A stretch of DNA of 64,000 bases from Diorhabda sublineata (lineage: Eukaryota; Arthropoda; Insecta; Coleoptera; Chrysomelidae): NCBI RefSeq assembly GCF_026230105.1, contig NC_079486.1:7378001-7442000 (forward strand), given 5' to 3'. The number at the start of each line of letters is the position of its first letter. Positions within the stretch are counted from its first letter, which is position 1. Of the stretch, positions 1 through 9,387 are shown piece after piece. The notes under the pieces were generated by a model. That model made no database searches and had not been told where the DNA came from. It saw nothing but the letters and a program-made list of their open reading frames with translations. The position numbers and the translations under genes are program-made.

Positions 1-1
1 A

Positions 2-241
2 TCTAGGATTATTCCGAAAATTCAAGGGATGGTTATCCACTACGAAAATGGTGATTCGATAAATTTAGGAGAGGCATCTTCCGAAACAATTCCGATGTAT
101 TTCAAAGGAGCTTATTTGAAAAAATTGACAGTATGGGGATGTAATGCATTGGATATGTTTGAATTTTTGTTTACAGATGGTCGTACAGCATCCTGTGGAT
201 CTAATGTGTATTCAGCAAATGTGAATAACATTTTGAATTAA
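2..241 (+). CDS. 3' end of a possible jacalin-like beta-prism lectin gene (partial)
   Basis: The frame is open from base 2 to a TAA at 239-241, about 79 codons, so the left edge of the window cuts the gene. The visible protein is soluble, with alternating hydrophobic strands and several glycines. The stretch LKKLTVWGCNALDMF followed by EFLFTDGRTASCG resembles the repeating strand pattern of jacalin-type lectin domains (hydrophobic strand, G, then F.Y.DG). The internal ATG at 29 is probably not the true start because the frame is open upstream of it. No signal peptide can be judged. The family call rests on pattern only; an unrelated beta-sandwich protein is equally possible. It is the least TE-like coding sequence at this end of the window. 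Confidence 0.35.
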   Translation, partial: SRIIPKIQGMVIHYENGDSINLGEASSETIPMYFKGAYLKKLTVWGCNALDMFEFLFTDGRTASCGSNVYSANVNNILN

Positions 242-248
242 ATTATCA

Positions 249-530
249 TTATATTGCTGGAATTATGATCACCAATGTTGCCACCGGCTTAAAAGGACAA
301 TCCCCCTGCATCGTATCAATTAACCCCAGAAGAATGATCCGAGGATTTTTTTCTTCATTATCAAGTTTTATATATTTTAAATCGATAATAAAATGTATCA
401 ATCCAACAAATTTTCGATTTTTTTGAAAATCCTTCATTCCATTATAATCAATTTCAAATATATAAATATTCGTTTCAGTCCTCTGTTCTTTGTCAGTTAT
501 TACCACTCTTTTTAAAATCAATGTTACCAA
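249..530 (-). CDS. Hypothetical 93-residue ORF, convergent with the upstream gene
   Basis: This minus-strand frame ends 7 bp from the stop codon of the plus-strand lectin-like gene, so the two are convergent. The product is lysine- and isoleucine-rich, with a hydrophobic C-terminus ending in VIIIPAI and no transmembrane segment long enough to call. I recognise no domain. The frame may continue upstream through a splice junction or frameshift, because the reverse-strand sequence beyond 530 stays fairly open. It could be a terminal exon, an untranslated region or chance. The lack of repeats elsewhere in the window weakly favours single-copy host DNA. Confidence 0.25.
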   Translation of the reverse strand: MVTLILKRVVITDKEQRTETNIYIFEIDYNGMKDFQKNRKFVGLIHFIIDLKYIKLDNEEKNPRIILLGLIDTMQGDCPFKPVATLVIIIPAI

Positions 531-830
531 TCATATCCATTTCTTTTTCGGTCTGCTTCTTATTCTAATTCCGTCCGTCATTTGTACAATACTATTTGCT
601 CCCTTTCTGCACACATGCACCAACTACCTGGCTCTTTCATTTTCAAACTTTCCACTATTTTTCGGAGAATTTTCCTTACCTACCTTAACACATACTTGTA
701 TTTTTTTAACACTCGGCAATCTTTTTGGCTTTGGAGATTACTGTTTTTGCTTTAAAAATATTATTTCAGAACCCCATTATTTTGCTACTCGATTTTCTAG
801 CGATTTAGTATTCGTAATCAGCACACCTAA
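531..830. other. No gene recognised
   Basis: A plus-strand frame of 118 codons (490-846) is phenylalanine- and cysteine-rich and looks like translated low-complexity pyrimidine-rich DNA. I see no family motif on either strand. Confidence 0.4.
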
Positions 831-919
831 AGTTTGTTCTTGGTAGCAGCACTGGAACTGGACCAGTGCAGGCCAGTTCATGAGTATATAACTGCCAGTG
901 CAACTACCAAGAACAAACC
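831..919. repeat. Imperfect inverted repeat (25-nt arms, about 40-nt loop)
   Basis: The left arm 831-855 and the right arm 895-919 are reverse complements at about 22 of 25 positions. Both carry the core TTCTTGGTAG / CTACCAAGAA. The loop contains a second exact hairpin (GCACTGG at 849-855 with CCAGTGC at 862-868) and a TATATAA. The repeat lies just upstream of the GC-richer leader of the jockey-type element. It may be the element's 5' structure, a tiny MITE-like palindrome or an RNA hairpin; the sequence alone cannot decide. Confidence 0.5.
885..891 (+). promoter_or_regulatory. TATA-box-like motif in hairpin loop
   Basis: TATATAA sits inside the loop of the inverted repeat. It lies about 25-30 bp ahead of the right arm's end and about 560 bp ahead of the gag frame. 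In AT-rich DNA such a motif is common, so a promoter role is only possible. Most jockey-type LINEs use internal promoters without a TATA box, so it could instead belong to an older resident sequence. Confidence 0.2.
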
Positions 920-920
920 T

Positions 921-1454
921 CTAGATCCGCCATACTCAAAGTGTGTAATTTCATTGTAACTTGAAACAGTGCATTTTACGAGGAGAGTTTAACATCACGC
1001 CGGTCTTCAATAAAACTTTATGGCAAACCTATTGCAAGTTACTTACACCGATCCCTGTACAAAATACGAGAGTCAGAAGATTGAAAAAATATATCTCTAC
1101 AGTAGTCCAAATATTTAATCAGGACAGCACGCGCCTAGATAAAAAGAATAGACTTAATACTTAAGTTTAAGGTGATTTATGTATGCTTTATAACTCACCG
1201 ATGAGATCCGCAAGCCGCTTTAGCTTTTGTCTTGATGAAAACGGACCGCCGTTATCTACTTGTGAGCGCGCAGTCACTTTGATAAAAGCCGCCGCTGAGA
1301 TTAGACGCTATAGTTGTAAACAAGCGACTTTCGGCTGTATAACTTCAAAACAAGTCGAGATTGTTTACACTGCATTTTTTGTATTTCTATTTTTAGTTCG
1401 GCTTTTTATTTATCAAAGGCGCCGACTCGAGTATTTTTAAGAAAGTTCGAGATC
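921..1454 (+). other. Probable 5' leader of the gag-only LINE
   Basis: This stretch is clearly richer in GC than its surroundings and contains CpG-rich pieces such as GACGACCGCGC near its right end. It has no long homologous ORF. The gag frame stays open upstream of 1455 for at least 70 bp, so the true start may lie inside this region. The short ORFs at 961-1164 and 1183-1440 show no recognisable motif. Confidence 0.35.
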
Positions 1455-1982
1455 GTGGCTAGGACTATAAAAACGACGACCGCGCTTCGATACCCGAGTC
1501 AAAAAAAAAGAAAGAAAGCAGAGAGACAATTCTTTGATGAAGAAATAGCAACCGACAAACAAATCCAAGAAGAATTGGAGAAGATAAAAAAAGACGAACA
1601 AAGGAAACAGACAAAACCGGAGAGAAGGCCACCTCCAATAATTCTAAAATCCCCACTCATGTGGACAGCACTACGCAAACAGCTAGTGCAAAGAAAAATC
1701 GATGCCCAGTGTAAAATGGGAATACACACGGGCAAAATAACGACGGCGACTAAAGACGACTTAAACAAGATGAAGATGCTCCTGAGCGAGTATAAGGAAA
1801 TTGAGTGGTATACCTACCTACTCAATGAGGAAAAGGAGAGGAAGCTCGTCATAAAACTTGCCGTTAACACCCCAATGTCGGAGGTAGAGGAGGAACTGAA
1901 GGAAAATGGACTTAGACCGAAGAAAGTATGGCAGTTGACAAGCCGTACACAAAGAAATCAGGACAATACACGAAAACTACTA

Positions 1983-2067
<85 letters not shown>

Positions 2068-2508
2068 GTAATAGAACCTAAAGAAGAACCAACTTATAAG
2101 AAGTTGAGATACCTCTGCCACACAAAAATAAGTGTGGTAGAACAAAAAAGGCACGACGGACCTGTACAATGTTACAGATGTCAGGGATTCCATCACGGAC
2201 AAAGCACGTGCAACATGGACGTGCACTGCGTGAGATGCGCGGGAGCGCATAGAGCGGCGGAATGCACGCTCAGCAAGACGGAAAAACCAAATTGCAGGAA
2301 CTGCGGAGGAGAACATCCCGCAAACTACAAGGGGTGCCCGAAACACCCGAAAAAGACGGAGAACAGCCAAGCTAGGAAAGCTACGCAAACAGGACGCACT
2401 TACGCACAAGCTGCGAAGAAAACGACAGAAGAAAAAACACCAGAGCTACTGAGTATGTTGCAGAGCATGCAAACACTCATAGCAACACTCATTGCCCAAC
2501 AAAAATAA
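1455..2508 (+). pseudogene. Jockey-clade LINE ORF1 (gag-like), frameshifted by a TA microsatellite
   Basis: The N-terminal part (1455-1984) is highly charged (KKRKKAERQ, EELEKIKKDEQRK). It then has a PRE_C2HC-like segment, EVEEELKENGLRPKKVWQLT, typical of gag proteins of jockey/I-type LINEs. After the microsatellite, the frame starting with VVIEP at 2065 carries three cysteine/histidine knuckles: CYRCQGFHHGQSTC, CVRCAGAHRAAEC and CRNCGGEHPANYKGC. These bind nucleic acid in the family's ribonucleoprotein. The two halves are in different frames (codon phases 0 and 1), separated only by 80 bp of TA repeat encoding a Tyr-Ile run. The first annotated codon is GTG, so the real start is uncertain. 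No endonuclease or reverse transcriptase frame follows. Confidence 0.85.
1985..2064. repeat. (TA)40 microsatellite inside the gag frame
   Basis: Eighty uninterrupted bases of TA separate the codons for Leu-Pro and those for Val-Val-Ile-Glu-Pro. The flanking codons suggest the tract grew from a short CCTATATA-type coding stretch. Its present length (80, which leaves remainder 2 modulo 3) puts upstream and downstream gag halves out of frame. Confidence 0.95.
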
Positions 2509-2950
2509 ATCACAAGAGGACACCCCCCGACACGGTAATTCTGCATTTCACAAGGAAATGTAGAGTTATACATCGGGGACAGCTATAGAGAAGGCGAAGG
2601 ACCACTCGGATTAGATCTTTTCCTATCGGCAGGAGGTAGAAAGAGGTTTACCCGAGGCCGCGAAACACACACACACACACGAAGACGTCCAGAACAAGAA
2701 GCCAAGAGTGTATAGCCAACAGGCTAATCTCTTAATAAAAAGATAAGACATCCCAGAATCTCCCATAGACCTAAGGGGAGAGGAGGGATTCTACACGCGA
2801 AACTGCGACGTGAAAGAGGATGAGGACCTGTCGGAATTGACAGGGGGTGGTTGGAATGTTCTTCTTCGCACCCACTCGTGGATTTATCCGGGGGTGGATG
2901 CCTAGAGGGACGGGCTCGTCTCAAGGGAAATGTGTGTGTGTATTGATTAA
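2509..2950 (+). other. 3' region of the gag-only LINE; ORF2 absent
   Basis: After the gag stop this relatively GC-rich region contains a short CA microsatellite (2664-2680) and guanine-rich segments such as GACAGGGGGTGGTTGG. No endonuclease, reverse transcriptase or RNase H motif appears in any frame. It probably represents the 3' untranslated part of the element. It ends near a GTGTGTGTGT run at 2931-2940, beyond which the DNA returns to AT-rich background. Confidence 0.45.
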
Positions 2951-3647
2951 ATCTTAGTCAGCCTCAAATGCCAAAAATGTTGAGATGTCACGTTCAAACG
3001 CTAAATCTGGAAATTCAATAAAGATAAAGGTACATAACACCAGTTGCAATTTCTCAGCTGAGTATTCGAAAAGAAAGGCAGACTTTGGTAAAGAAATAAA
3101 TGGATCGAATAAGGACATTACTTTCCACGAAAAAAAATTGAAAAGACGAAACAAATGGGAAACCTAAATAATACCGACCGGAATGACGACAAAACTAGAC
3201 AAACGTATGATAATCCCGCAAGGAAAATAAGTTACCTGAAGACAGTTATCGAGAGATACAGAAGGTTGTAAGCCTCATATCTCACCTTTACGATTTTTGA
3301 CTAGCTAGATGCAAAGATGAAATAAATGATGTTGTTGTTAATACTTATATCATATCAATATGCAATTTATTTCTATTGTTCCATATTAAGTTTATTAAAA
3401 AAATCTATATCTGTATAATTCGTATTGCTAATTTTTTCAATTGTAATCAAAATGTATTTATAATTCCTGTTACATTCCATTTGAGCATAAGCAAACGGTG
3501 AAAAATTTTTTTCTACCACTTCAAAGACTTGCGATCCATGTCATAAATACCAATTAATTGGTCAAATGAACTTATTGTTATTGGCCACAATTTCAGGGCA
3601 AGGAATTTCCTTTTAAATGCTATCTTTTTCTTTTCTGTTCACAAAGG
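2951..3647. other. No gene recognised
   Basis: AT-rich DNA with one lysine-rich 60-codon frame (2985-3167, plus) that matches nothing I know. No repeat shared with the rest of the window was seen. Confidence 0.4.
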
Positions 3648-4193
3648 TCATATCATTTCCATGACATTTTGTATCTTTCCACAAAACCGCCGTAGTACCA
3701 AATTGATTATGGACAAAGTCAGCTTCACCCCTGTTTCTTTTCTAGGCATGTTCCTGCGATTGCCAATCACCGTGCCAACACAAGCAAATGGAAAGTTGTT
3801 TATTAATTTCGTCGACGTGAAAAAACGATCAAAACATAAACTAACCTCCGGATCTTTTATTGAAGACGAAAGCTTCGTGACGACTGATTCTCCAAGAGTG
3901 GATTCAGTATCTCTGTTGGCATCCTTTCCACAATAAATATTGAAATCATATATGTAGCCTGTTTTGGAATCACAGCGTTCCCATATTTTTATTTCTCGCT
4001 TTCTAGGTTTCAAAGGGAGGTACTGTTTCAGAGAACTCCTGCCCTTGAACTTAGCCATGGCTTCACCAATACTTTGTAAAGTGCTCTCACTTCTTACCTG
4101 TTGTATTTTACTTAAAATTTGGGTTGCTAATTTAATTCCCTTAGCTATTATGGTGGAGCGAGAATGAAAAAAATCTAGCTGCTCAGTAACCAC
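3648..4193 (-). pseudogene. piggyBac-superfamily transposase fragment (catalytic core)
   Basis: The 181-codon frame contains the family signature FKGRSSLKQYLPLKPRKRE, followed by SKTGYIYDFNIYCGK and LGESVV, and then FDRFFTSTKL, which holds the second catalytic aspartate. PiggyBac transposases cut and paste DNA at TTAA sites with a DDD active site. Here the position corresponding to the first aspartate (usually in an I-D-E context just before the FKGRSS block) reads SIGEAMAKF, so this aspartate is glycine. The N-terminal third, the third catalytic aspartate and the C-terminal cysteine-rich domain are missing. It is a dead remnant with no visible terminal repeats. Confidence 0.85.
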
Positions 4194-4290
4194 AAAAAAG
4201 TCGTTACATTGTTATCACCATTGCATTGATAAATTTCGCAAAACATGTAACTTATAATTTCGTCGAAATGGTCCAAATACAACTCTAGTT
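4171..4290. repeat. 120-bp segment also present in both repeat Y copies
   Basis: This stretch (CTGCTCAGTAACCAC through CAACTCTAGTTAG) is closely matched at about 46209-46327 and 56234-56352. It overlaps the upstream end of the piggyBac fragment, so repeat Y may have captured a piece next to, or from, a piggyBac relative. On the minus strand it reads as a short cysteine-containing peptide of unknown type. Confidence 0.6.
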
Positions 4291-4296
4291 AGTCTC

Positions 4297-4319
4297 GTAT
4301 ATATATAAGTATATATGTA

Positions 4320-4374
<55 letters not shown>
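4297..4374. repeat. TA-rich microsatellite at the 3' edge of the provirus
   Basis: An interrupted GTATATAT stretch passes into a pure TA tract at about 4325-4374. It abuts the truncated env end of the errantivirus, where a 3' LTR would be expected. Confidence 0.9.
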
Positions 4375-4377
<3 letters not shown>

Positions 4378-4381
4378 TTTA

Positions 4382-5420
4382 TTACAAAAGGTTGTCCAAA
4401 CGTTTTTTTTTTTGAAATAATAACTCTTGGTTCCTAAATATAATTTTACATGATGAATTTTCTATTAAATGAATGCCTTTAAGAGTTCTCACTTCAGTTT
4501 CTTGCTTACATTTTATGATTAATTTTTCTTCTACGGGAAATATTGGCAAAAATTGATTTATCTCCGGAATAATTAAGACATTGAAAAATATTGCCGCGAG
4601 TACAAATGTCATTTAGAGGTTTAATGACTTTATTTGATTTAAGTAAAAATTTTGAATTAGGTATTAATGTTACGTATTCTGATTCAATTTCTGTAAGTAT
4701 AGGTAACACATAAAAAAGATTAAATAAAATATCATAGTAAATGTGTATCGATAAAAAATATTGTGTTTGATTATTTTCTACTTTACAAACTACGTCTATG
4801 ACGGCTTCAAATTCTAAAATATTTTTAAGTGTTAATTTCAAGGGTAATTCCGCTAATATTTAATATTTTCCGCATTTGCTTGAAAATCTAGAATATCTCT
4901 TATCTCAAATATTTTCGTTTTTAATAATTTTTTCATTATACTGAATGTCCTGAATTGTCTTATTAAAATTATCAATTATTTGGCGACTAACAGAATATTG
5001 CATTCTTATTATTGATTTTGCAAGTTTTCTTGGTTTTGTTTTAAATGTTCCATAATTGAATTAATTCTTTCCCCATCTTCAGAATCCAAGTTTCCTGTAA
5101 TTGTTTTTACTATTGATCCAAGACCGTTAATGAACCCTCTCTTTGGACTATCTAAGGTAGAATGAATATTAATGTTATCAAATTTTTCTTCTATACTATT
5201 CCTAGTGTACTCTATTATATTTACAATATTTTCTGTTTCAGAATGAAAAAATGTATTATTAGACATATCATTTTTAGCGTGATTATATTGTATACTTAAC
5301 TTCTTAACTTATATTCTACGAGTAGTGGACTTAAATTATAAAAATGAACACAGGTATGACTGGTTTTCTGTAGCTTGGCATATCCAAGATTTATGGGAAG
5401 TATTCCCAAATTATAGGTAA
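4382..5420 (-). pseudogene. env: Errantivirus env (F-like fusion glycoprotein) remnant
   Basis: The clearest part is 5009-5266 (85 codons). It contains a basic SPKR cleavage-like site directly followed by the hydrophobic, glycine-rich GFINGLGSIV, the typical start of the fusion subunit in insect errantivirus envelopes, then TGNLDSEDGE. The receptor-facing subunit is represented upstream (about 5270-5420) by short pieces in shifting frames. Downstream, 4506-4841 and 4382-4612 cover the distal ectodomain and end in a short lysine-rich tail. The final membrane anchor and cytoplasmic tail are not visible because the sequence stops at the TA microsatellite. At least two frameshifts occur between 4842 and 5008. 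In the family this protein mediates membrane fusion; this copy is broken. Confidence 0.75.
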
Positions 5421-5426
5421 CATCTT

Positions 5427-6410
5427 TTATATTGACTGTTGCGTCTCCGACGGTGACGAACCTAAAATAAATTTATAAGGAGTCTTTTTAGGACGTATTA
5501 TGTTTGAAAGATGAATATTTTCTGAAGTATTTTTGTGTCTAGTAGCGATTTTAGCTGTTTTTAGTCGGGTATTTTTGCTTTTGATTTCTTCACTTTTATA
5601 TTTATTTTTGGTTTTACCTTGTGCCTGTTTATTACGTACGTACACTTTAGTGGGTATTGTATCTGGTAATTCTTCACGGCTTTTATTTGCTTTAGAGATT
5701 ACTTTTGATTTGTTTTCCTGTAATTTTTGATTTAAATTCGAGTATAAAATTTTTATTCTATCTTTATGATTTTGTATATAATTATTAACTACTAGTTGAT
5801 CAATTTCTATAACGAAAGGTGTGTTACTGTTTATGTGTCCGGTAATTATTTCGTTTGGTTACAATTTTGTTGCAGAATGAACGCTATTATTATAGGCTAA
5901 TAATGCGTAAAGTATTTTATTTTCAATAGTCTCATTTTTAAAATCCTTTTGATTATTCAATAGTCTGACGTGTTCAATAATCGTAGAGTGGAATCTTTCA
6001 GCAATTCCATTCGATTCTGGATGTTGAGAACTTATGAAACGAATTTTAATTTTATGCGTTTCTAATACGATATCATAATCATATTCCTCAAGTTTCAAGC
6101 GCCATCTAACAAGTTTTGAACTTGGATCTTTAAGTGAAAATAACCACTGGAGTGGTATATGATCGGTAATTATTGTAAATTTTCTGCCAAAAAGATAGGG
6201 GCGGAAGTATTTGGTTGCCCAAACTATGGGAAGAAGTTCTTTCTCGATTACAGAATAGTTGCATTCTGAATCATTTAGGGTTCTGATGGCGTAAGCCACA
6301 GGTAAATCAGAGCCTATTTTGCCTTGACTTAGAACAGCACCTAAAGCATAATTGCTGGCATCTGACGTAATCTGAATCGTTTACATTAATAATTGCATCT
6401 TTTTTCAGTC
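5427..6410 (-). pseudogene. pol: Errantivirus pol: RNase H joined by deletion to integrase C-terminus
   Basis: From about 6410 the frame shows the RNase H core (SDASNYALGAVL-like in one frame, then YAIRTLNDSE, the EKELLPIVWA block, and TDHIPLQW). At about 6050 the RNase H frame jumps from DIVLETHKIK straight to FISSQHPESNGIAERFHSTI. The second piece is the segment around the third catalytic glutamate of the integrase core. The integrase zinc-binding domain and both catalytic aspartates are therefore deleted. The C-terminal part (5427-5860) is lysine-rich and ends near HLSNIIRPKKT, matching the tail of errantiviral pol. A frameshift near 6300-6310 separates it from the reverse transcriptase frame. 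Confidence 0.8.
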
Positions 6411-6972
6411 TAATAGTTAATGGTTTAGTTAAGTTTGAAAAATCTTTTATAAATTTTCGGTAATACCCTAGCAGGCCAAGGAAACCTTTTAATTGTTTTG
6501 AATTTTTTGGTATTGGAAATTTTTGAATTGCTAAAATTTTATCTGGGTTCAGTTTTACACCTTCTGACGTGACAATATTTCCCAGATATGCTAGTTCTTT
6601 TCGCAAGAATTCGCATTTATTAATTTGTAATTTAAAATTAGACTCTCTTAATCTATTGAATACTTCTTTTAAATTTGAGATGTGTTCTTGTAAACTGGTA
6701 CTGAACACAATTATACCATCAAGGTACACCAAACATTTTTCGTTCTGTATGCCCATTAGGATATTGTCCATGACCCTTTGAAAGGTTGCAGTAGCTCCTT
6801 TCAGACCCAAGGGCATGCGCACATATTCATAGTGCCCATTTTCTATATTAAAGGCTGTTTTCGGAATATCCTCCTCAGCCATTTCGATCTGATGGAAACC
6901 AGAAGCGAGATCTAATGTTGTGAAATATTGACAAATTCCAAGCTTATCTAGTAACGTTGTGATATCTGGCAA
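6307..6972 (-). pseudogene. pol: Errantivirus reverse transcriptase (fingers/palm), active site changed
   Basis: The 221-codon frame begins at the conserved PDITTLLDKLG and continues through TLDLASGFHQIEM (with the first catalytic aspartate), TAFN, YEYVRMPLGLKGATATFQ and SEGVKLNPDKILAIQ, to the thumb motif GFLGLLGYYRKFI. The polymerase active-site motif reads VYLDGIIVFS, so the usual second aspartate of the YxDD box is glycine. The frame is separated from the protease-RT frame by a stop at about 6976-6978. The Ty3/gypsy family of this enzyme copies the genomic RNA in virus-like particles; this copy is inactive by sequence. Confidence 0.9.
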
Positions 6973-6978
6973 TGGATA

Positions 6979-7998
6979 TCAATCTCCAATTGTGATCTCA
7001 TTCAGTAGCTTCTTTGGGACTATCCAAATGTTGCTAGACCATGGAGAATTGGATGGTCTAATAATATTATCACTTAACATTTTTCGTATTTGATTTTGAA
7101 TTTCCGTTCGGTGAATCTCAGGATACCTGTATGATTTTGAATAAATAGGTATTTCATTAGAAGTTTTAATGTGATGTTTTATTTTACTTGTGAAGGTGAG
7201 CTGATTTCCTTCAACATGAAGAATATCACTATACTCTTGAATTAATTTTAATGCAGATTGTTCCTCTTCGGAATTCATGTGTTCGGTTCTAACTTTCGAA
7301 ACATCAAATTTAACATTTTCACAATAAATTTCATTAAAATTTGGGTTGAGAGTTTGTTCGTATTTATCGAATGTCTCAACACTAATAGAAGGGCATAAAT
7401 CTACCCGAAAGTTGGATTCTGAAGGATTTAAAATTGTACATAAAGCTATATTATTTTCAACTTTTGTTAAACATTCAGGGATTTCTAATTTTCCAATTCG
7501 TGTATATGGTATAATTACATTACCATTTTTTACATTTTCAATATTTAATTTAATTACTTGTTCACAACGTGGAGGCACTACTATACAATTCGTGGATCCA
7601 GTTTTAATGTCAAAGTAATTCAATTTAATTTGACTATAAGGAGTCATAAGCAAATTATTATTTAAATCGATAATTGCATTAAGTATTTTTAAATTATCCA
7701 ATCCTAACAAACAATCAAAATGATCGTGAAATTTGAATACGCAATATTCTAAATTGAGCGGTTTCCTATAAATAAACATTTTAGTGATTGGAATGAGTGT
7801 GCAGAAATTTTGTTGACTGCTACCAAAGGCAGATTTTACATGGAAGGGTCTTTTGACATAAGATTTTTTGAAATATTTCTCAGCAACTGCTGGTGTCACA
7901 AAGGATCTTGTGCTACCAGTATCGATTAAAACTTTAAGATTCTGTTCTGGAAAAATTATATAGGGTAACACGCTTTCTGAATTATTTAAGTTTAACAA
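6979..7998 (-). pseudogene. pol: Errantivirus aspartic protease and N-terminus of reverse transcriptase
   Basis: The 339-codon frame starts with a retropepsin-like domain: LIDTGSTRSFV holds the catalytic D-T-G and FDCLLGLDNL follows as the flap-distal strand. Residues 130-260 form the linker. The reverse transcriptase then begins with a YRYPEIHRTEI segment and the IIRPSNSPWSSNIWIVPKK motif. About 16 residues that normally follow WxVPKK in this family are missing, and LLNEITIGD is followed by a stop codon. In the family the protease matures Gag-Pol; here the D-T-G triad survives but the polyprotein is interrupted. Confidence 0.88.
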
Positions 7999-7999
7999 T

Positions 8000-9005
8000 T
8001 CGATAATGTTTGGTTTGGTTCCGAGGCTGGTGACTCTAAAAAATTATCGGATTCATCATTAGTGCAATCAGTATCGTCTATATTATGGATTTCTTCCGAG
8101 ATAAAATTTCTGTTGATTAGGATTGTGTTGGAACCTATTTTGATAATTTTGAGGTTGGGGTCTAGATGTATTTCTTGTAGACATACTCATTGGAGTTGGA
8201 TTTGGACCATTATTAGAAAAGTTTGTATTATTCCTATTAGAAGGAATATAAGAAGTTGATGGACGATTTTGCGGGTTTGATGCGGAATTTCGATTAGTAT
8301 GTATATTGATAATTCGGCATAAAATTTTACCTAGGAGGTGGCTGCTTATATGCTACATTATTTTGGAAATTGGTTTTATTTTTATGTGAATTATTTTGCG
8401 TATTCAAGGATGAAAAAACATTTTTCAGATGATTATTGTGGGTCATATAAACTTGAAAATCATTTGTAAGAACATTTAAAGCAATATTCAAATTTTCTGG
8501 ATTTTTCGTACACATTAATGTGCCTAAAGGTTCTTTTTAGCAATACTCTGAGAGCCAAATTTTTAAAGTAATTACTCAAAATTAAATGTTTACTAACATT
8601 AGAATGTGTCGTGAGATAAGAAATTTGAAGATTTAATAAATGTTGAATTCTATTATAAAATTCGAAAGGCGTTTCATTACCTTGTTTCATTTCTGAAAGT
8701 CATATATTTAAAGTGTAAATATCTCTTTTGTCAGCGTAAGTATTAAGAAGTGCATCTTTTAGATTTTCCCAAGTTCTTATCGTACAAGAAGAAATGTTTA
8801 TGACTGCTTCACCTTTTATTTTTGCTAAGATGCTGGAGATCAAATATTCGTTTTGAAAATCCCCTACATCCACAGTATTATAAAACTTACTTACTAATTT
8901 CTCTGAAATTTCTATAAACCTAAGAAGTAATGCATTGTTTCCATCAAATTCAGGCATCATATCAAGATACTCTTTTTTTAAAATAGGCAATTGTGGAGTG
9001 GCCAT
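8000..9005 (-). pseudogene. gag: Errantivirus gag remnant
   Basis: The first frame (8700-9005, 101 codons) starts at an ATG and has the family's N-terminal pattern, with PEFDGNNALLLRFIE and ILAKIKGEAV. A stop near 8700 interrupts it, and the next frame (8460-8690) continues with EMKQGNETPFEFYNRIQHLL. A shift around 8520-8545 moves the frame to 8327-8515 (NLNIALNVLTNDFQVYM). The region down to 8000 is rich in Asn, Pro and Ser and has no cysteine knuckle, consistent with errantiviral gags. It encodes the capsid precursor of the family. Three lesions make this copy nonfunctional. Confidence 0.75.
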
Positions 9006-9387
9006 TTTATTGAAATTATTCGTAGAAAAAAAGTTTTGGTGATGCTAAGTTAAATTTTATTTTAGTATTAACAGAGTTTGTGCCTGAATTTGAGTTAACT
9101 GAATCAGAATTTGAGTCAGAATCGTTAGATGTGTCAAGTAAATAATTAATATTTCCTCTATATGACATTATAAACACTTACAGCAATAGAATGAAGATCC
9201 TTTCCATTGACTCGGACTGCACAGGAACAAGCAATATCCTCTGGATTCTTCCGGTTTCTAGCAGATATTCTAGTTGAGTTACTTAGTTCGCCCAACTAAG
9301 AGTTCCAATAATTTAACTTTACTTGTTCGAATAGTCAACATATCGTAGAAACGAACCGAATGTTATAAGCTTTAACTTTCGATTGAC
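9006..9387 (-). other. Errantivirus untranslated leader between PBS and gag
   Basis: The sequence between the gag ATG and the primer-binding site has no long ORF. It includes a perfect 7-bp stem with a 5-base loop (CTTAGTT...AACTAAG, around 9282-9300) that could belong to the packaging leader. No other motif was recognised. Confidence 0.4.

Noticed and set aside
490..846. 118-codon Phe/Leu-rich frame as a membrane protein
   Set aside because: Composition matches translated pyrimidine-rich DNA, with no start context, splice sites or recurrence.
1984..2409. 141-codon minus-strand frame opposite the gag zinc knuckles
   Set aside because: It is the antisense of the gag coding region plus the TA tract, and its Tyr-Ile run comes from the microsatellite. 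No independent motif.
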